Origin: Sagittula stellata E-37
GTDB taxonomy: Bacteria > Pseudomonadota > Alphaproteobacteria > Rhodobacterales > Rhodobacteraceae
DNA length: 64,000 nucleotides
Direction: 5' to 3'
Assembly: GCF_039724765.1 (NCBI RefSeq)
Contig: NZ_CP155729.1
Coordinates: 1,116,001 to 1,180,000 of the forward strand
A model generated the notes under the pieces. It was not told the origin of the DNA. It worked only from the letters and a program-made list of their open reading frames with translations, and did no database searches. Of the stretch, positions 34,400 to 43,572 are shown in pieces. The position numbers were made by a program, and so were the translations under genes. Numbering within the stretch: the first letter of the stretch is position 1; every line of letters starts with the position of its first letter.

Positions 34400-35308
34400 T
34401 CAGGAATTGCCGTCCTTGAAGTCGAGCCCCATTTCCGAGTAACGCTCGGCCTCTTCCAGCCAGTTTTCGCGCACCTTCACCTGCAGGAACAGGTGCACCT
34501 TGCGGCCCAGGAATTCGGTCAGTTCTTCGCGCGCGGCCTTCGAGATCGCCTTGATCGTTTCGCCCTTGTGGCCCAGCACGATGCCCTTGTGACCGTCGCG
34601 GGCGACGTAGATCACCTGGTCGATCCGTGCCGTGCCGTCCTCGCGTTCCGTCCAGTGCTCCGTCTCAACCGTCAGCTGGTAGGGCAGTTCCTGGTGCAGG
34701 CGAAGCGTCAATTTCTCGCGCGTCATTTCCGCCGCGATCATGCGCATTGGCAGGTCGGCGATCTGGTCTTCGGGGTAGAGCCACGGGCCTTCCGGCACCT
34801 CGGCGGCCAGCCATTCCCGCAGGTCGTCCACGCCGTAGCCGCGTTCGGCGGAGATCATGAAGGTCTTCTCGAAGGCGTGGATTTCATTCAGCTCTTGCGA
34901 CAGCGCCAGCAGTTCCTCGGCCTTCACGCGGTCGATCTTGTTGATCGCCAGCGCCACGCGGCGGCCGCGCGGCAGTTCCGCCAGCCCTTCGAGGATGCGG
35001 TCCACGCCCGGTGTCTTGCCGCGATGCGCCTCGACCAGCAGGACCACGATGTCGGCATCGGCGGCCCCGCCCCAGGCGGCTGCGACCATCGCCCGGTCCA
35101 GCCTGCGGCGCGGCTGGAACAGCCCCGGCGTATCGACAAAGATCAACTGGCTGTCGCCCTCCATCGCCACGCCGCGAATGCGTGCACGGGTGGTCTGGAC
35201 CTTGTGCGTCACGATGGACACCTTGGCCCCGACCATGCGGTTGGTGAGGGTGGATTTGCCCGCGTTGGGCTCTCCGATCAGGGCGATGAAACCGGCGCGT
35301 GTGGTCAT
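34400..35308 (-). CDS. era: GTPase Era
   Basis: A 302-residue GTPase. G1 is GEPNAGKST (12-20), G3 is DTPG, G4 is NKID, and the C-terminal KH domain carries GIVLGHKGETIKAIS. Era binds the 3' end of 16S rRNA and acts in 30S maturation. The start is ATG 35306-35308; the extra upstream in-frame residues are not conserved. In the canonical order it directly follows rnc; here a DMT transporter gene and a repeat are inserted. Confidence 0.96.
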   Translation of the reverse strand: MTTRAGFIALIGEPNAGKSTLTNRMVGAKVSIVTHKVQTTRARIRGVAMEGDSQLIFVDTPGLFQPRRRLDRAMVAAAWGGAADADIVVLLVEAHRGKTPGVDRILEGLAELPRGRRVALAINKIDRVKAEELLALSQELNEIHAFEKTFMISAERGYGVDDLREWLAAEVPEGPWLYPEDQIADLPMRMIAAEMTREKLTLRLHQELPYQLTVETEHWTEREDGTARIDQVIYVARDGHKGIVLGHKGETIKAISKAAREELTEFLGRKVHLFLQVKVRENWLEEAERYSEMGLDFKDGNS

Positions 35309-35442
35309 GGTGGCTGTCTTGGTCCGATGGTGAAGGCGCTCCCTTAGCGGGTTTCGCGCCGTCCCGCCATAGCACAAAGGCCGAAACCCGTCCCCGCCGG
35401 AACGGGCGGTGCGTTAATCCCGGCGCGTTAAGGTTTTGTTGT

Positions 35443-35486
35443 GGTGAGTCCCGGCCGGTTCGGGGGGCTGAACCGGCCGGTTGTTA
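35443..35486. repeat. Family C palindromic repeat, copy 2
   Basis: GGTGAGTCCCGGCCGGTTC, a GGGGGGCT loop and GAACCGGCCGG-TTGTTAA repeat the unit at 28591-28633 in inverse orientation, including the GGTGAGTC flank. It lies between era and the 3' end of the DMT transporter gene. Confidence 0.75.
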
Positions 35487-35581
35487 ACCTGTTCGCCGGG
35501 GCGACGAATCGCGAACATGGCCGTTTTGCGGATCTGGCCGGGAAAACGGGCGGGTCGGTCGACTTGTTCGAACTTTCCGGT

Positions 35582-36475
35582 TCACGACTTCGCGAGCGGA
35601 GCGGTTTTGCGGCGCCGTCCGTCCCGGATCAGCGAATAGGTTCCGGCGCCGACGATCAGCGCGGCCCCGGCCAGGGTCAGTGTGTCGGGCCGTTCGCCGA
35701 AGATCGAATAGGCGAGGATCAGCGCCACGATCAGCCGGAAGTACCGGAAGGGGGCCACGACCGAGACCTCTCCGGTGCGCATGGCGAAGGTGATGGCGGT
35801 GTAGCCGATCACCCCGGCGATGGCGGTGCCGCAGAGCAGCGTGGCGGCCTGCGGCGAGGGCAGCGCGGGTGCGCCCGGCTCGAACGCCACGATGACCAGC
35901 CCGGCGAAGGTGACGACGGCAAAGCCCAGCACCCCCAGTTGCGCGGCATGAACGTGCATCGGCGCGGTGCGGGTGGCGAGGTCGCGCCCGGCGAATCCGA
36001 TCATCCCGAGGATCGCGAGGATGGCGTTGGGCTGGAAGGCGTCGGGGGTCGGACGCACGATCAGCAACACCCCGGCAAAGCCCACGGCCATGGCGGCCCA
36101 GCGGCGCGGCCCAATCTTTTCGCCCAGGATCAGCCCGGCGCCCAGCATCACCACAAGTGGTGCGGCCTGCAGGATGGCGGAGGTGGTCGAGAGCGGCGTG
36201 TAGGCCAGCGAGAGCGCAAAGAACAATCGCCCGACGATCTCGAAGGCGGTGCGGATCAAGAGGCGCGGTTTGAGGTATTCGGCGGTCCAGACCGGCACGC
36301 CCTGCTGCCTGGCGTAGAGCGCATAGAGCGCCATGGCCAGCAGCCCGAACTGAACGGTCGCCACACCTGCGCTGACCCCGCCGGTACGGGTCGCCGCCTT
36401 GAAGAACGCATCCTCGATCCCGAAGCCCAGCATCGAGAGCATCATCCAGAGGGCGCCGCGGAGGTTGTCGGTCAT
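35582..36475 (-). CDS. EamA/DMT superfamily transporter
   Basis: A 297-residue inner-membrane protein with ten predicted helices and two EamA repeats (each about 140 residues). The C-terminus is basic (RDGRRRKTAPLAKS), as expected for the cytoplasmic end. Members export metabolites or take up small solutes; substrate is not predictable. It separates rnc from era, and ~100-170-base gaps on both sides suggest an insertion with its own promoter. Confidence 0.88.
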   Translation of the reverse strand: MTDNLRGALWMMLSMLGFGIEDAFFKAATRTGGVSAGVATVQFGLLAMALYALYARQQGVPVWTAEYLKPRLLIRTAFEIVGRLFFALSLAYTPLSTTSAILQAAPLVVMLGAGLILGEKIGPRRWAAMAVGFAGVLLIVRPTPDAFQPNAILAILGMIGFAGRDLATRTAPMHVHAAQLGVLGFAVVTFAGLVIVAFEPGAPALPSPQAATLLCGTAIAGVIGYTAITFAMRTGEVSVVAPFRYFRLIVALILAYSIFGERPDTLTLAGAALIVGAGTYSLIRDGRRRKTAPLAKS

Positions 36476-36649
36476 GGGGGTCTTCTGCGCGAAAGGGACG
36501 GCCCTTTGTCTTGCACATGGGCGGCACCGAAGGGAAGGGCGGTCGTCCAGGGGGCCGTCGACCCCGTACAGCGTTCCGTGTCGCGGTGCGAACGGGCCTG
36601 TCGGGGAGATGGTTTCAGGGAATTGGCCGTGACCGATCAGGGTGACCGC

Positions 36650-37327
36650 TCAGGACAACGTGTCCAGCAGGGCGCGGGCGGCGGCCTGTTCGGCCTGGCG
36701 CTTGTTGCCGGCGGTGGCGCGGGCGGTTTCGCCGGTGGCGAGGCGGGCCTCGATGGTGAAGACGGGGGCGTGGTCGGGGCCGGAGCGTTCGACCTCGGTG
36801 TAGGAGGGCGGGGTCATGCCGCGGCCCTGCGCCCATTCCTGCAGCGTGGTCTTGGCGTCCTTGGCGTCTTCCTCGACGCTGGCGATCAGCGGGGCCCAGA
36901 GCCGCAGGATCATGTCCTGCGCCACGTCGAAACCGCCGTCGAGGTAGACCGCCGCGATCACCGCCTCCATCGCGTCGCCCAGCAGCGCCTGCTTGCGGCG
37001 GCCGCCGGACATTTGCTCGGACCGGCCGAGCTTCAGCGCGTCGCCGACGCCGATGGTGCGCGCGACCTCGGCGCAGGTTTCCTTGCGCACCAGCGCGTTG
37101 AAGCGCGGCGCCAGCAGCCCTTCGGAGGCGTTGCGGTCGTGGGCCAGCAGCGCCTCTGCCATCACGAGTCCGAGCACGCGGTCGCCAAGGAATTCCAGCC
37201 GCTGGTTGTCCTCGCGTCCGGGGCCGGACATGGAGGCGTGGGTGACGGCGCGCCGCAGGAGGGCCTTGTCCCGGAACGTGTGGCCGAGCTTGTCCTCAAG
37301 CGCCTTGATCTCTGCCGATACCTTCAT
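36650..37327 (-). CDS. rnc: Ribonuclease III
   Basis: A 225-residue RNase III. The signature [12 protein letters not shown] holds catalytic E45 and D49, and the C-terminal double-stranded RNA-binding domain ends [19 protein letters not shown]. It processes rRNA precursors and double-stranded RNA. The start is ATG 37325-37327, overlapping the stop of the upstream signal peptidase gene by four bases (ATGA). Confidence 0.95.
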   Translation of the reverse strand: MKVSAEIKALEDKLGHTFRDKALLRRAVTHASMSGPGREDNQRLEFLGDRVLGLVMAEALLAHDRNASEGLLAPRFNALVRKETCAEVARTIGVGDALKLGRSEQMSGGRRKQALLGDAMEAVIAAVYLDGGFDVAQDMILRLWAPLIASVEEDAKDAKTTLQEWAQGRGMTPPSYTEVERSGPDHAPVFTIEARLATGETARATAGNKRQAEQAAARALLDTLS

Positions 37328-38295
37328 TCGATCCTCCGCATCACCCGGCCGCCGATGCCACGGTTGTTGAACAGCACGATCCGCGCCCGGCCGGTGATGG
37401 CGCGATAGGGCACGGCACCGGGGCCGCCGGACCGGCGCGGCACACGGCTGTCGAGAGAATTGTCGCGGTTGTCGCCCAGAACGAAGACATGCCCCCCGGG
37501 TACGACAAAGGGGGGCAGGTCGTCCATGGTCTTCGCGTCGATGTCGAGCACGGTGACGGTTCGGCCATCGGGAAGGTTTTCCGTCTCGCGGCGCTTCTGG
37601 CAGGGCGCGCCCGGGGGCACGGGCGCGTTGACGCAGCGCGGGGCGGCCGTGGACAGCGGTGCCTCGGCGGGTTCGGTGAAGAGGCCGTCGGGCGCGTGCG
37701 GCAGGCGCGTGCCGTCGATCACGGGCACGCCTTTCTGAAAGGCGACGGTCTCTCCGGGGAGGGCGATGACCCGTTTGACGAAGGGGATGCCGGTGTCGGG
37801 GTGGGAGAAGATGATGACGTCGCCGCGTTCGGGGCGGCCCAGTCCGGGCGTGGCGAGGATGTAGTCGCCGGGCAGGAGCGCGGGCTTCATGCTGCCGGCG
37901 GGGATCGCGTAGGGCTCCCACAGGGCGCGGCTGGCCACGAGGAGCGCGAGCACGACGACGGCGGCGCGGGCGGTGCGGCTGAAGTCGGGTGAGGCCTTGG
38001 TCGGTTCGGGACGGCGCAGGGCGAGGAACAGCGCGAAGACCAGCGAGACGAAGGGCACCATCAGCAGCCACAGCCACCAGCCGGAGGCGCCGATGTCGCG
38101 CAGGCGGCGGCGGGCATGGCCCACGGCCAGCAGCATCGACAGGGCGGCGGCCATCCAAAGCACGGCGTGCAGAGGGCCGAAGCCGTCGACGCCCTGTGCC
38201 AGGAAGGACAGCGCCAGCCAGAGGGCCGACGCGAAGGCCACCCGGGCACGCCCGGTCAGGCCGCTCCAGTCCAGCCCGTCGCGGACGAAGCCCAT
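37324..38295 (-). CDS. DUF805-like domain fused to signal peptidase I
   Basis: A 323-residue membrane protein. Residues ~10-95 resemble DUF805/YhaH: GRAR near the start, several hydrophobic segments and [17 protein letters not shown] (62-78). A further helix (~110-125) leads into a signal peptidase I domain with catalytic S135 ([14 protein letters not shown]) and K174 ([14 protein letters not shown]), plus the [13 protein letters not shown] box. The catalytic dyad is intact, so it is probably an active second leader peptidase. It is coupled to rnc (ATGA) and lies four bases after the classic lepB. The extra membrane domain may alter substrate access. Confidence 0.85.
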   Translation of the reverse strand: MGFVRDGLDWSGLTGRARVAFASALWLALSFLAQGVDGFGPLHAVLWMAAALSMLLAVGHARRRLRDIGASGWWLWLLMVPFVSLVFALFLALRRPEPTKASPDFSRTARAAVVVLALLVASRALWEPYAIPAGSMKPALLPGDYILATPGLGRPERGDVIIFSHPDTGIPFVKRVIALPGETVAFQKGVPVIDGTRLPHAPDGLFTEPAEAPLSTAAPRCVNAPVPPGAPCQKRRETENLPDGRTVTVLDIDAKTMDDLPPFVVPGGHVFVLGDNRDNSLDSRVPRRSGGPGAVPYRAITGRARIVLFNNRGIGGRVMRRIE

Positions 38296-38299
38296 GGGA

Positions 38300-39133
38300 T
38301 CACTGGATCTTCTTGAAGAACCGGTCGCCGCGCCACGTCCAGAAGAAGAGCATCGAACGCCCTGCGGAGGAGAACATCACCCGGTCCGCCCGGCCCACGA
38401 GGTTCTCGTAGGGTACAAAGCCCACGCCGCCGGTCATGGAGCTGACCCGGCTGTCGGAGGAGTTGTCGCGGTTGTCGCCCATGAAGAAGAAGTTGCCTTC
38501 GGGCACGGTGAAGACGCCGGTGTTGTCGGAGCCCTGCGTGCCGATGTTCAGGATCGAGTGGCTGACGCCGTTGGGCAGCGTCTCGATCAGCTTGTCCTTG
38601 ATGCAGATGCCGCCTTCGCCGACCGGGCCGTTGGCGCAGCGCGGGCGCAGGCGCTGGGGGCCTTGCGGTGCGGCGATCTCTTCGAAGGTGCCGTCGGGCT
38701 GCACCTCGACCGCCTGATCGTTGATGTAGAGGATGCCGTTGCGCATCTGGATGCGGTCGCCGGGCAGGCCGATCAGCCGCTTGATGAAGTCGCGCCCGGT
38801 GGTCGGGTGGCGGAAGACCACCACGTCGCCGCGCTTGGGCTCGGACCCGAAGAGGCGGGTGTTGTCGCCGTCGGCCCAGCCGCAGATGTCATGCGCGTCG
38901 ATGTCGATGCCGAAGCGCGGGACGATGACGGAGGGGCAGGAGGCGTAGGAATAGCCGTAGGCCATCTTGTTCACGAAGAGGAAGTCGCCGATCAGCAGCG
39001 TGTCCTTCATCGAGCCCGAGGGAATCCAGAACGGCTGGAACAGGAAAGTGCGGAAGACGCCGGCGATGAGCAACGCGTAGACGATGGTCTTGACGGTCTC
39101 GAGCAGACCACCCTTTTTCTCTTCGCTTGCCAT
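38300..39133 (-). CDS. lepB: Signal peptidase I
   Basis: A 277-residue LepB with one N-terminal membrane anchor (about residues 14-33). The catalytic Ser is S41 (IPSGSMKDTLLIGD), the general base is K118 (RDFIKRLIGLPGD), and the FFMGDNRDNSSDSR box is intact. It cleaves Sec and Tat signal peptides at the outer face of the inner membrane. It heads the lepB-lepB2-rnc run on the minus strand. Confidence 0.95.
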   Translation of the reverse strand: MASEEKKGGLLETVKTIVYALLIAGVFRTFLFQPFWIPSGSMKDTLLIGDFLFVNKMAYGYSYASCPSVIVPRFGIDIDAHDICGWADGDNTRLFGSEPKRGDVVVFRHPTTGRDFIKRLIGLPGDRIQMRNGILYINDQAVEVQPDGTFEEIAAPQGPQRLRPRCANGPVGEGGICIKDKLIETLPNGVSHSILNIGTQGSDNTGVFTVPEGNFFFMGDNRDNSSDSRVSSMTGGVGFVPYENLVGRADRVMFSSAGRSMLFFWTWRGDRFFKKIQ

Positions 39134-39281
39134 TCAATGCCCCTTACCGGAATTCCCCCGCGCTACATGAGCGGCAGGGCAGGGCGTGTCAAGGCGGCTC
39201 TCCAACCGTTGACAGATCGTGGAACGGGCGTACCGTGGGGGCATACTTCACAGGTCATATTTTCGTCGGGACGGATGGATC

Positions 39282-41765
39282 ATGTTTTTTAGGATCGCCT
39301 GCGTGGTGCTGGGCTTTGTCGTTGCCGCGATGCCGGCCCATGCGCTGGAAGACTGCAAGTTCGAATTCAAGATCGACGCGCAAAGTTCTGCCTTTCAGGC
39401 GCTGGTCGAGGGCGCGGCGACGCGTGGCGGGTTCTGGCGCCCGATCCGTGAGGCGCCGCAGGACGTGCAGGACATCGGCCGGTTCATCGGGCGGCTGGAC
39501 GTCTGCCTGATGACGCCGGATGGCAAGCCGCGCACCGTGCAGACGCCGAACGGATCGACCACGCTGAATTCGCCCTACGTGACCAATTGCACCGCCGCGC
39601 TGCTGCCCGGTAACCGGCTTTTGACCAACGTGCATTGCTTCCGCGAGCCGAGCCTTGTGGCGGCAGGCTTTACCCGGGTGCGGGAGGCGCGGATCAACTT
39701 CGGCTACACCTCGACCGACTTCACCGGAAACGTGCAGACCTTCCTTGTGGACGACCGCGAGATCGCCGCCGACGACGCCACCGACGCCATGCTGTTGCAG
39801 ATCATCGGGGCCGATGCGAACGCGGTTCTGGGCGGCAGCATCCCGATGGTGATGGAGACCGACTTCACCCCGCGCCGTGCGCTGACCATGGTGCATCACC
39901 CGCGGGGCGACGCGCAGCAGTTCTCTTCCGGCACCTGCCAGATCCATCCCGAGCAGGCCTCTTTGCCCGAGAGCGCGTCGCAGCTGCGGCACAGCTGCGA
40001 AAGCACCGGCGGGTCGTCGGGGTCGCTGCTGCTGGACGCACGGACCCTGGCGGTCATGGGGCTGCACAACCAGGGCGGACTGAACGCGCAGGGCGGCTAC
40101 AACAGCGGGCACAAGATTTCCGCCGTGGCGGCGGCGCTGGGGCTGGAATTCCAGCAGGCGGGCGCGGGTGGCACCGGCAGCTTCGATCCGGCGGCACGGG
40201 CGCAGGGGGCGCTGACCGATGCGCTGCTGATCGAGGACGACGCCGCGCGCCGCGACGCACTGGCGCAGATCGTGCAGGGATTTCCCGGCAGCCGCGCGGC
40301 GCAAAGCGCGCAGCGGGCGCTGGACCTGATGCAGGGGCCGGGTCGCGCGGACCCGGAGCAGACCGCGACCGCCGCCCTGACCGCCGCGCTTCAGGTGCAG
40401 GGCCTGTCGCGCCGCGCGCGGCTTGAGGAACTGATCGCGACCTTCCCGGAGACGGCGGCGGCCGAGAGCGCGCGCGCCATGCTGGAGCTGGTCACCGCGT
40501 CCTCCACCCAGGAGGCGATCAACCCGCGCGAACCGATCTCCGGAACGGATGTGCTGCGGGTGATGGCGGACGGGCGGGGTGACTACATCTCGCCGCAGGC
40601 GGCACTGCGCGCGGCCTCGGCCGGGGACGTGATCGAGATCTATCCGGGCCTCTACGAGGGCGGCGTGGACGTGGACGTGCCCGTGACCATCGTGGGTGTC
40701 GGCGACCGCACCAAGATCGTGTGGGAGTCGGAAGAGGACGACGTGATCTACTGGACCGCCGGGTCGGGCCGGATCGCCAACCTGACGCTGCACATGCGGG
40801 GCGGCGAATTCTACACCGTCGATTTCAACGGCGGCACGGCGGTGCTGGAGGACAGCGTCCTGTCGTCGGGCGGGCTGGCCATCGTGGGCGTCCGGTCGGG
40901 CAGCACGTCCATCGTGCGCAACAACATCATCAAGGACGGCGCGTCGACCGGGATCTATGTCTACGACAACGGGCGCGGCACGGTGGAGGGCAACGAGCTG
41001 CTGGACATGGTGGGGTCGGGGATCTCGGTCAAGACCGGGGGCGATCCGGTGATCCGGGGCAACGCGATCCACCGCAGCACGCAAAGCGGCATCTATGTCT
41101 TCGACGACGGCAAGGGCACCATCGAGGACAACGAGGTGACGGGATCGGGCAAGTCGGCCATCGCGGTGGCGACCGGGTCGGACCCGATCGTGCGGCGCAA
41201 CGTCGTGCACGACAACGAGCAGTCCGGGATGAACATCTACGACGGCGGACGCGGCACCTTCGAAGACAACGACATTTACGCGAACGCGCTGTCGGGGATC
41301 TCGGTCGGCAAGGACGGCGATCCGGTGATCCGCCGCAACACCATCCGCGACGGCGAGCAGAGCGGCATCTACGTCTACGAGGCCGCGAAAGGTCTGATCG
41401 AGAACAACGAAATCTTCGGCAACGCCAACGCCGGGATCTCGATCAGCGAGGACGGCGACCCGCTGATCCGCCGCAACACCATCCGGGACAACGAACAGAG
41501 CGGCGTGAACCTGTTCGAGGGCGGCAAGGGGACCATCGAGGACAACGAGATCACCGGCAATGGCGGGGCGGGAATTTCGGCCCGCGAAAAGAGCCATGCG
41601 GTGGTGCGGCGCAACCGGATCTCGGGCAACACCTACGAGGCGGTCTGGATCTACAAGGAAGCGGGCGGCCAGTTCGAGGACAACGACCTGCGCGGCAACG
41701 AGCGCGGCGCGTGGGACATCGAAGCCAGCGCCGGTTCCGTTGTCCGCTCGGGCAACCGGGAGTGA
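39282..41765 (+). CDS. Secreted trypsin-like protease fused to right-handed beta-helix
   Basis: An 827-residue protein with a Sec signal (MFFRIACVVLGFVVAAMPAHA). Residues ~90-290 form a trypsin/V8-like serine protease with triad H118 (TNVHCF), D168 (ATDAMLL) and S246 (TGGSSGSLLL). Residues ~310-415 are two Ala-rich helical repeats (ALTDALLIEDDAARRDALAQ and ALTAALQVQGLSRRARLEEL). From ~420 to the end there is a parallel beta-helix of about 22-residue coils with alternating types, such as PVIRRNTIRDGEQSGIYVYE and GLIENNEIFGNANAGISISE. No autotransporter barrel or RTX signal is seen. It is a plus-strand insertion between lepB and acpS. The beta-helix resembles NosD/PbH1 carbohydrate- or surface-binding repeats. 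Confidence 0.88.
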   Translation: MFFRIACVVLGFVVAAMPAHALEDCKFEFKIDAQSSAFQALVEGAATRGGFWRPIREAPQDVQDIGRFIGRLDVCLMTPDGKPRTVQTPNGSTTLNSPYVTNCTAALLPGNRLLTNVHCFREPSLVAAGFTRVREARINFGYTSTDFTGNVQTFLVDDREIAADDATDAMLLQIIGADANAVLGGSIPMVMETDFTPRRALTMVHHPRGDAQQFSSGTCQIHPEQASLPESASQLRHSCESTGGSSGSLLLDARTLAVMGLHNQGGLNAQGGYNSGHKISAVAAALGLEFQQAGAGGTGSFDPAARAQGALTDALLIEDDAARRDALAQIVQGFPGSRAAQSAQRALDLMQGPGRADPEQTATAALTAALQVQGLSRRARLEELIATFPETAAAESARAMLELVTASSTQEAINPREPISGTDVLRVMADGRGDYISPQAALRAASAGDVIEIYPGLYEGGVDVDVPVTIVGVGDRTKIVWESEEDDVIYWTAGSGRIANLTLHMRGGEFYTVDFNGGTAVLEDSVLSSGGLAIVGVRSGSTSIVRNNIIKDGASTGIYVYDNGRGTVEGNELLDMVGSGISVKTGGDPVIRGNAIHRSTQSGIYVFDDGKGTIEDNEVTGSGKSAIAVATGSDPIVRRNVVHDNEQSGMNIYDGGRGTFEDNDIYANALSGISVGKDGDPVIRRNTIRDGEQSGIYVYEAAKGLIENNEIFGNANAGISISEDGDPLIRRNTIRDNEQSGVNLFEGGKGTIEDNEITGNGGAGISAREKSHAVVRRNRISGNTYEAVWIYKEAGGQFEDNDLRGNERGAWDIEASAGSVVRSGNRE

Positions 41766-41784
41766 TCCGGCCTTTGTGACGGGG

Positions 41785-41808
41785 AGGCGGCGCATAGCCC
41801 CGCCCTAC
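41785..41808. repeat. Family B palindromic unit
   Basis: AGGCGGCGCATAGCCCCGCC followed by CTAC, 20 bases after the stop of the protease/beta-helix gene. Confidence 0.75.
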
Positions 41809-41952
41809 GTCAGGGGGGGGCGGGACCCGCAGCGTTGCGGTTGGGGCCCGGCGCGATCCTTCCCGATGGTGGCGCGGATCACGGGGCTGGCGGCGGGGTT
41901 GATCAGGGCCCCGGGGCATCCATCCGGGTCGCAGCGCGGCGGAGGCAACGGG

Positions 41953-41976
41953 AAGGCGGCGCAGAGCCCCGCCCTA
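41953..41976. repeat. Family B palindromic unit
   Basis: AAGGCGGCGCAGAGCCCCGC followed by CCTAC, a direct repeat of 41785-41808 spaced 168 bases. Confidence 0.75.
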
Positions 41977-42108
41977 CTTCGGGATGTGCCGTCGGCAAAG
42001 GCAGGCGCATTGGCCTTGTCGAACAGGCATCCGGTCGGGCCTGCACCGTGGTAGGCGCGCGGAGGCGTCTGGTTCGGAGAACACCGGCGCGCGGGGCCGG
42101 GCGGGGGA

Positions 42109-42570
42109 TCAGCCGTTGTCCGGAGACGGTGCCGGGTCCGACGACGGCGCCTGTGACTGGTCTGGAGACGGCGCCAGGGGGCGGGCCTCGATCACCACGA
42201 AGGCCTGCGCCCACGGGTGGTCGTCGGTCAGGGTGACGTGGATGATCGCTTCGTGCCCGGGCGGCGTCATGCTGTCCAGCCGCTCCTTCGCCCAGCCTGT
42301 CACGTGCATCACCGGCTGCCCGGTGCGCAGGTTCGTCACCGCCATGTCCTTCCACGCGATGCCCATGCGCAGCCCGGTGCCGAGCGCCTTGGAGCAGGCC
42401 TCTTTCGCGGCCCACCGCTTGGCGTAGGTGCCGGGCGTGTCGGCGCGGCGTTCGGCTTTGGCCTGCTCGGTCTCGGTGAAGACGCGGGTGCGGAAACGGT
42501 CGCCGAAGCGGTCGAGTGTCCGGGCGATCCGGTCGATGTTGGCCAGGTCGGTGCCGATTCCGAGGATCAT
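42109..42570 (-). CDS. acpS: Holo-[acyl-carrier-protein] synthase
   Basis: A 153-residue AcpS-type phosphopantetheinyl transferase. Motifs [12 protein letters not shown] (metal-binding Asp), [10 protein letters not shown] and [14 protein letters not shown] are intact. It attaches 4'-phosphopantetheine to ACP. The enzyme core ends near residue 128; the last ~25 residues ([20 protein letters not shown]) are a Pro/Ser/Asp-rich tail absent from most homologues. The start is ATG 42568-42570, and the next gene upstream ends five bases earlier. Confidence 0.93.
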   Translation of the reverse strand: MILGIGTDLANIDRIARTLDRFGDRFRTRVFTETEQAKAERRADTPGTYAKRWAAKEACSKALGTGLRMGIAWKDMAVTNLRTGQPVMHVTGWAKERLDSMTPPGHEAIIHVTLTDDHPWAQAFVVIEARPLAPSPDQSQAPSSDPAPSPDNG

Positions 42571-42575
42571 GGAGG

Positions 42576-43031
42576 TCAGTTTGTCCAGTGCAGGGTGACG
42601 TCGCCGGTCGCCTGGTTGAGGACGATTCGCAGGTCGTGGACCGGGTCGCTGTCCTCGCCCGTGATGTAGGAACCCACGGGCAGGCTGAAGATCAGCCCCT
42701 GCGCCGGGTCGTAATCGGCGGTCAGCGCGGCGAAGTCCATGCGCGAAAAGCCGATCCCGCCGTTGCCGATCAGCACGCACTGGCGGCTGCCCAGTTCGTC
42801 GTAGGGCGGCGAGAGGATCAGCAGGTAGGCCCAGCCGCCCGCCGGTTCCACGGTGTCGATCATCGCCACGCGGGTCTTGCCGTTGGAGAAGGTCCGGGTG
42901 TGGGCCTCCCACGGTTCGGCGAGGTTCCATGCGCTGGACCGCCCGTCGCAGGGCATGACCTGCGGATCGAAGTCCTCAGCGAGGGCGGGGCTGGCGGCGA
43001 GAAGGCCCATCAGGGCGAGCGAACGGAACAT
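42576..43031 (-). CDS. Small secreted protein of unknown function
   Basis: A 151-residue protein with a Sec signal ([20 protein letters not shown]). The mature part is beta-rich with two visible cysteines (VMPCDGR and RQCVLIG) that could form a disulphide. I recognise no domain. It lies between the deaminase gene and acpS on the same strand, so it is probably co-transcribed with pdxJ, the deaminase and acpS. The start is ATG 43029-43031; the frame extends upstream but without a better signal peptide. Confidence 0.7.
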   Translation of the reverse strand: MFRSLALMGLLAASPALAEDFDPQVMPCDGRSSAWNLAEPWEAHTRTFSNGKTRVAMIDTVEPAGGWAYLLILSPPYDELGSRQCVLIGNGGIGFSRMDFAALTADYDPAQGLIFSLPVGSYITGEDSDPVHDLRIVLNQATGDVTLHWTN

Positions 43032-43101
43032 GGCGGGCACTCCGGGTGTGGGTCGCGGCGAGGCTAACACGGGGGCTGCGGCAGGGAAACGGCGGAGCGC
43101 T

Positions 43102-43572
43102 TCAGTCGTTGCCCTCGGCATAGACGTGCAGGATGCGGTCCTCTCCGACGCCGCCGAGGGTGGCCAGATCCGCGGCGCAGGCGGCTTCGAAGTCCGGCAG
43201 CTCGAGGCCGGGGAAGCCGAAATACTTGTCCGCCTGCACGCCGCCCTTCCGCGCGGCGAAGATCACCCGGCCGATGCCCGCGAAGCGGATCGCGCCCAGG
43301 CACATCTCGCAGGGTTGCAGGGTGGTCAGCAGGGTGCAGCCCGACAGGTCGGCGGTGCCGAGCGCGCGGCAGGCGGCGGAGATCGCCACGATTTCGGCAT
43401 GGCGCGAGGGATCGTGGTTCAGGTGCACTTCGTTCGCGCCGCGCGCCAGAAGCGTGTCGCCGCGCATGATCGCGGCGGCGATGGCGGCGGGGCCGCCGCT
43501 GCCCTGCCGGTCGAGCGCGGTGTCGATCAGCTCCTCCATCACCGCGCGTTCGGCGGCGGTGGCATCCGTCAT
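43102..43572 (-). CDS. Nucleoside/cytidine deaminase-family protein
   Basis: A 156-residue zinc deaminase. The motifs HAE (SRHAEIVA) and PCEMC ([16 protein letters not shown]) supply the catalytic Glu and zinc ligands. The length and PCxxC context fit guanine or small-molecule nucleoside deaminases better than TadA, which it lacks the tRNA-binding tail for. The start is ATG 43570-43572, overlapping the pdxJ stop by four bases (ATGA), so it is translationally coupled to PLP synthesis. The substrate is unknown. Confidence 0.87.
   Translation of the reverse strand: MTDATAAERAVMEELIDTALDRQGSGGPAAIAAAIMRGDTLLARGANEVHLNHDPSRHAEIVAISAACRALGTADLSGCTLLTTLQPCEMCLGAIRFAGIGRVIFAARKGGVQADKYFGFPGLELPDFEAACAADLATLGGVGEDRILHVYAEGND

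Larger units (their letters stand above)
41766..42108. other. Repeat-bearing gap after the protease/beta-helix gene
   Basis: About 340 bases with two family B palindromes in the same orientation and a G-run (GGGGGGGCGGG near 41812). No gene is supported; short open frames here are GC artefacts. Confidence 0.5.

Noticed and set aside
39255-41795. Open frame of about 846 codons antisense to the protease/beta-helix gene
   Set aside because: It is the mirror of a GC-biased gene; it has no signal, motif or ribosome-binding site and the sense frame carries an intact triad.
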